DNA of 33,156 nt, from positions 1 to 33,156 of the IMG/VR virus record IMGVR_UViG_3300025476_000005. The stretch is one strand, 5' to 3'. The notes below the pieces were generated by a model, which worked only from the letters and a program-made list of their open reading frames with translations, did no database searches and was not told the origin of the DNA. This DNA comes from a virus. How positions within the stretch are numbered: position 1 is the first letter of the stretch; each line of letters opens with the position of its first letter. The position numbers were made by a program, and so were the translations under genes. This document shows, piece after piece, positions 31,256 through 33,156 of this stretch.

Positions 31256-31546
31256 TCAGACTCCAAGCACGCTTTTTCTTACCCGGCGCAAGTCGCGGTT
31301 GAAAAGGCGCGCCACTTCCCATCTTCGCATGTGCATCCGGGTGAGCATGATGCGTTGCACTTCCTTGCGGGCCTCGTCGGCCGCCAGATGGCGCACGTGG
31401 GCGGTGATGAGAATTGGCGCGATGTGGTATTTTTGGGCGGTCTTGTAAACCAGGTTGCAGCACCGTCTTTCCATATCCGGTGTCATTTTCAATCGAGTGA
31501 CCCAAGGCATGGACATCCAGTTATGATGTTTCGGACTTCCTGACAA
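31256..31546 (-). CDS. DnaA-C-terminal-like HTH protein on the opposite strand
   Basis: 96 residues, - strand, one of three such genes in the window. YKTAQKYHIAPILITAH, then EARKEVQRIMLTRMHMRRWEVARLFNRDLRRVRKSV, resembles the C-terminal DNA-binding domain of DnaA (helix, turn, then the A..F.RD...V signature), without any ATPase domain. It could bind DnaA boxes or act as a repressor; this is inference. It is convergent with the upstream small HTH gene and divergent from the portal gene, so its promoter must lie next to copy 6 of the late element. Phage proteins with an isolated DnaA domain IV exist, but the orientation is notable. Confidence 0.6.
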   Translation of the reverse strand: MSGSPKHHNWMSMPWVTRLKMTPDMERRCCNLVYKTAQKYHIAPILITAHVRHLAADEARKEVQRIMLTRMHMRRWEVARLFNRDLRRVRKSVLGV

Positions 31547-31551
31547 GTTTT

Positions 31552-31595
31552 TCTGCGCCCGTTACGCGGATTCCGATTCCGGGTCATGATGCCGC
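31552..31595 (+). promoter_or_regulatory. Copy 6 of TGCGCCCGTTACG element, before the portal gene
   Basis: TGCGCCCGTTACG starts at 31554, preceded by a T-run; the portal ATG at 31598 is 44 nt from the first block. The second block (GGTCATGATGCCG) is only weakly similar. Confidence 0.55.
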
Positions 31596-31597
31596 CC

Positions 31598-33156
31598 ATG
31601 AGCATCATCATTGACCCCGATCCCAACCCGCAGGACGTGGCGAAAAAGCAGCCCGTGAACATGACCCGGCTGGATAGTCCGCTGGCGAGGGAGTTGAGCG
31701 ATGCTGATGTTGCCTGGCTCATGAACCATGTCACTTCCCGCTGGTCGTTCCTGCATGGTGCCATGGGTCCGTGGCGGGCCAAGATGGCCAAGTGGGAACG
31801 CATGGCGGAAGACAACTACGAGGACCGGGTGGGCGCCAAGGACGCGGTAAACGCGTCGAGCGTGAGCGACATCTTCACCGACCAGAACGACACGCTCGGC
31901 ACCGTGGCCGGGTTCTTCGATTTCCACGTGGCCCAGGCCAAGGATGACATTTTCGGCACGCGGCCATGGTTGGCGGCCACTCCCGAGGGCCGGGACGATA
32001 ACGAACTCGCGGATGTGATGAGCAAACATTCGCAGTGGAAGTTCAACCAAAGCGACATCGAGCCAGCATTGAAGGACGCCATCAAAATCAGTTCATGGGG
32101 CGGCACTGCGTTTGTGAAAGTGCGCTGGCATGACGAGGTGGACACGTTCAAGCGCAGAGTGCCGGTGGCGGTGGATGTGAAGACCGGGGAGCCGTTCACG
32201 ACGGGTCCCGCACGGGACTTCGTGAAGACCGCCAAAGAGTTGCAGGCCATGGGCATCAGCGACGAGCAAAAGACATGGGAAAATCGGGTGATAGAGGAAA
32301 CCCAATCGATCTACGCCAACGTGACGGCCGCCTGCGTGGATTACAAGGACATCGCATTTGAGACCACTGCCAAGGAACTGGATTTGATCTACACTGACGT
32401 GTATTGCCGGTTCCGCATGGGGCTCCTGGATGTGATGCAGACCTACGGCATTCCGATGGAGCGCAAGCGCGAGTTGATGGGTGCCATGTACGGATACTCG
32501 GAAGAGGCACGCGCCCACCGGGCGGAAACCAATGCCAGCTTGGAAGGCATCAACATGGAGGAAAACGCCAACCCGCAGGTGACGTTGGTGGAAGGATACC
32601 TTCGGTGCGACCCGCGCGGAACGGGCAAGCTCTCGCGCATTCATGTGATTTTCGCGCCCGACATGAACATCCTGTTTGCGGTGGACTACCTGGGAGTCAT
32701 TACTCCGGGCGCATTGATGGCGGTGTTTCCCGTGCGCATCGACAAGATTCCGAACCGTGTGTTTGGCCGGGGATATTTCGAGAAATACGAGAACCCGAAC
32801 AACGCGATTGACCGGCAATACAACTGCGTTACCTACCGCAACCGCACCGGCGCGCACGTCCATACCGCGTTCCAGCCGGAAGCGCTCAAGGATGGCGGCG
32901 AGGGGCGGGAAATTTTGCTGGATTCCACGGTGCCATACGTGCTGGCACCGGACAAGACCATCGACGATCTGATCGGCTTCAAGGTTGCTCCCGAGAACAA
33001 CAACACGTCCGTCACGTTGCTCAACCAGACATTGCAGATGATCCAGATGCGTTCGGGCATCACCAGCGCGGCGCAGGGCGAGTTGAAAGGCGTGCCGTCT
33101 TCGAACACCGCCACCGGCACGCGCGACCTGCAAAGCCGCGGAGCGACAATCATCAA
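31598..33156 (+). CDS. Portal-like protein (3' partial)
   Basis: Open from ATG 31598 to the window end (519 complete codons). The sequence has the look of P22-type portal proteins: SRWSFLHGAMGPWRAKMAKWERMAEDNYEDR near the start, VSDIFTDQNDTLGTVAGFFDF, FGTRPWLAATP, IKISSWGGTAFVKVRWHDE (a portal-like G.g..KV.W strand), AACVDYKDIAFETTAKELDL, and NPNNAIDRQYNCVTYRNRTG followed by the helical NNTSVTLLNQTLQMIQMRSGITSAAQGELKG. Length, composition and position after terminase and a virion-associated protein support portal, the dodecameric DNA channel used by TerL. A conserved catalytic motif is neither expected nor seen. The C-terminus is outside the window. Confidence 0.65.
   Translation, partial: MSIIIDPDPNPQDVAKKQPVNMTRLDSPLARELSDADVAWLMNHVTSRWSFLHGAMGPWRAKMAKWERMAEDNYEDRVGAKDAVNASSVSDIFTDQNDTLGTVAGFFDFHVAQAKDDIFGTRPWLAATPEGRDDNELADVMSKHSQWKFNQSDIEPALKDAIKISSWGGTAFVKVRWHDEVDTFKRRVPVAVDVKTGEPFTTGPARDFVKTAKELQAMGISDEQKTWENRVIEETQSIYANVTAACVDYKDIAFETTAKELDLIYTDVYCRFRMGLLDVMQTYGIPMERKRELMGAMYGYSEEARAHRAETNASLEGINMEENANPQVTLVEGYLRCDPRGTGKLSRIHVIFAPDMNILFAVDYLGVITPGALMAVFPVRIDKIPNRVFGRGYFEKYENPNNAIDRQYNCVTYRNRTGAHVHTAFQPEALKDGGEGREILLDSTVPYVLAPDKTIDDLIGFKVAPENNNTSVTLLNQTLQMIQMRSGITSAAQGELKGVPSSNTATGTRDLQSRGATII

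Noticed and set aside
1-33156. CRISPR arrays, tRNA or rRNA genes
   Set aside because: No regular direct-repeat/spacer series, tRNA cloverleaf or rRNA sequence was seen; the attC sites are inverted-repeat structures, not CRISPR repeats.

Overview
The window is one continuous stretch of a GC-rich tailed-phage (or prophage) genome. Nearly every gene lies on the + strand, many neighbours overlap at ATGA/GTGA stop-start junctions, and the order is recombination, replication, accessory block, packaging, virion. The host cannot be fixed from this sequence. Few genes have a strong Shine-Dalgarno, which would fit several non-proteobacterial phyla, but this is only a hint.

Left region (1-6.4 kb): a partial YqaJ-type recombination exonuclease, a DUF7694-type protein, a gene that looks like a splice of a DUF5131 (Gp37/Gp68) N-terminus to an ASCH-type C-terminus, an unrecognised protein, a RecU-like Holliday junction resolvase, a small conserved phage protein, a winged-helix replication protein and a DnaB-type helicase.

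Middle region (6.3-10.7 kb): what appears to be a complete integron inside the phage genome. A tyrosine recombinase with the IntI-specific insertion (9757-10728) is preceded by a probable attI and six attC-like sites. The sites carry cassette-by-cassette matching R''/R' boxes and two extrahelical bases on the same arm. By these features the array is in canonical orientation, reading leftwards on the - strand away from intI. Five of the six cassettes nevertheless carry their genes on the + strand, antiparallel to the attC polarity and parallel to phage transcription. Cargo includes a C5 cytosine methyltransferase whose gene also encodes a second phage-type protein in another frame, a zinc-ribbon protein, small unknown proteins, and one cassette with two - strand genes behind their own sigma70-type promoter.

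Right region (10.7-33.2 kb): small genes including a SWIM-like zinc protein and a SANT/HTH-like protein, then small and large terminase. The large terminase is interrupted at its nuclease HDD motif by an intein. An HNH homing endonuclease is encoded inside the intein in a different reading frame. A terminator, a structural protein, a 4715-residue polyvalent protein (pyrophosphatase-like, JAB/RadC-like, phosphoribosyltransferase, HTH and HEIGH zincin-like segments), small HTH and DnaA-like genes, and the start of a portal-like protein follow. A repeated element, TGCGCCCGTTrCG, lies 43-45 nt before four late start codons, with further copies near 3.26 and 12.16 kb; it is a candidate phage-specific late promoter.
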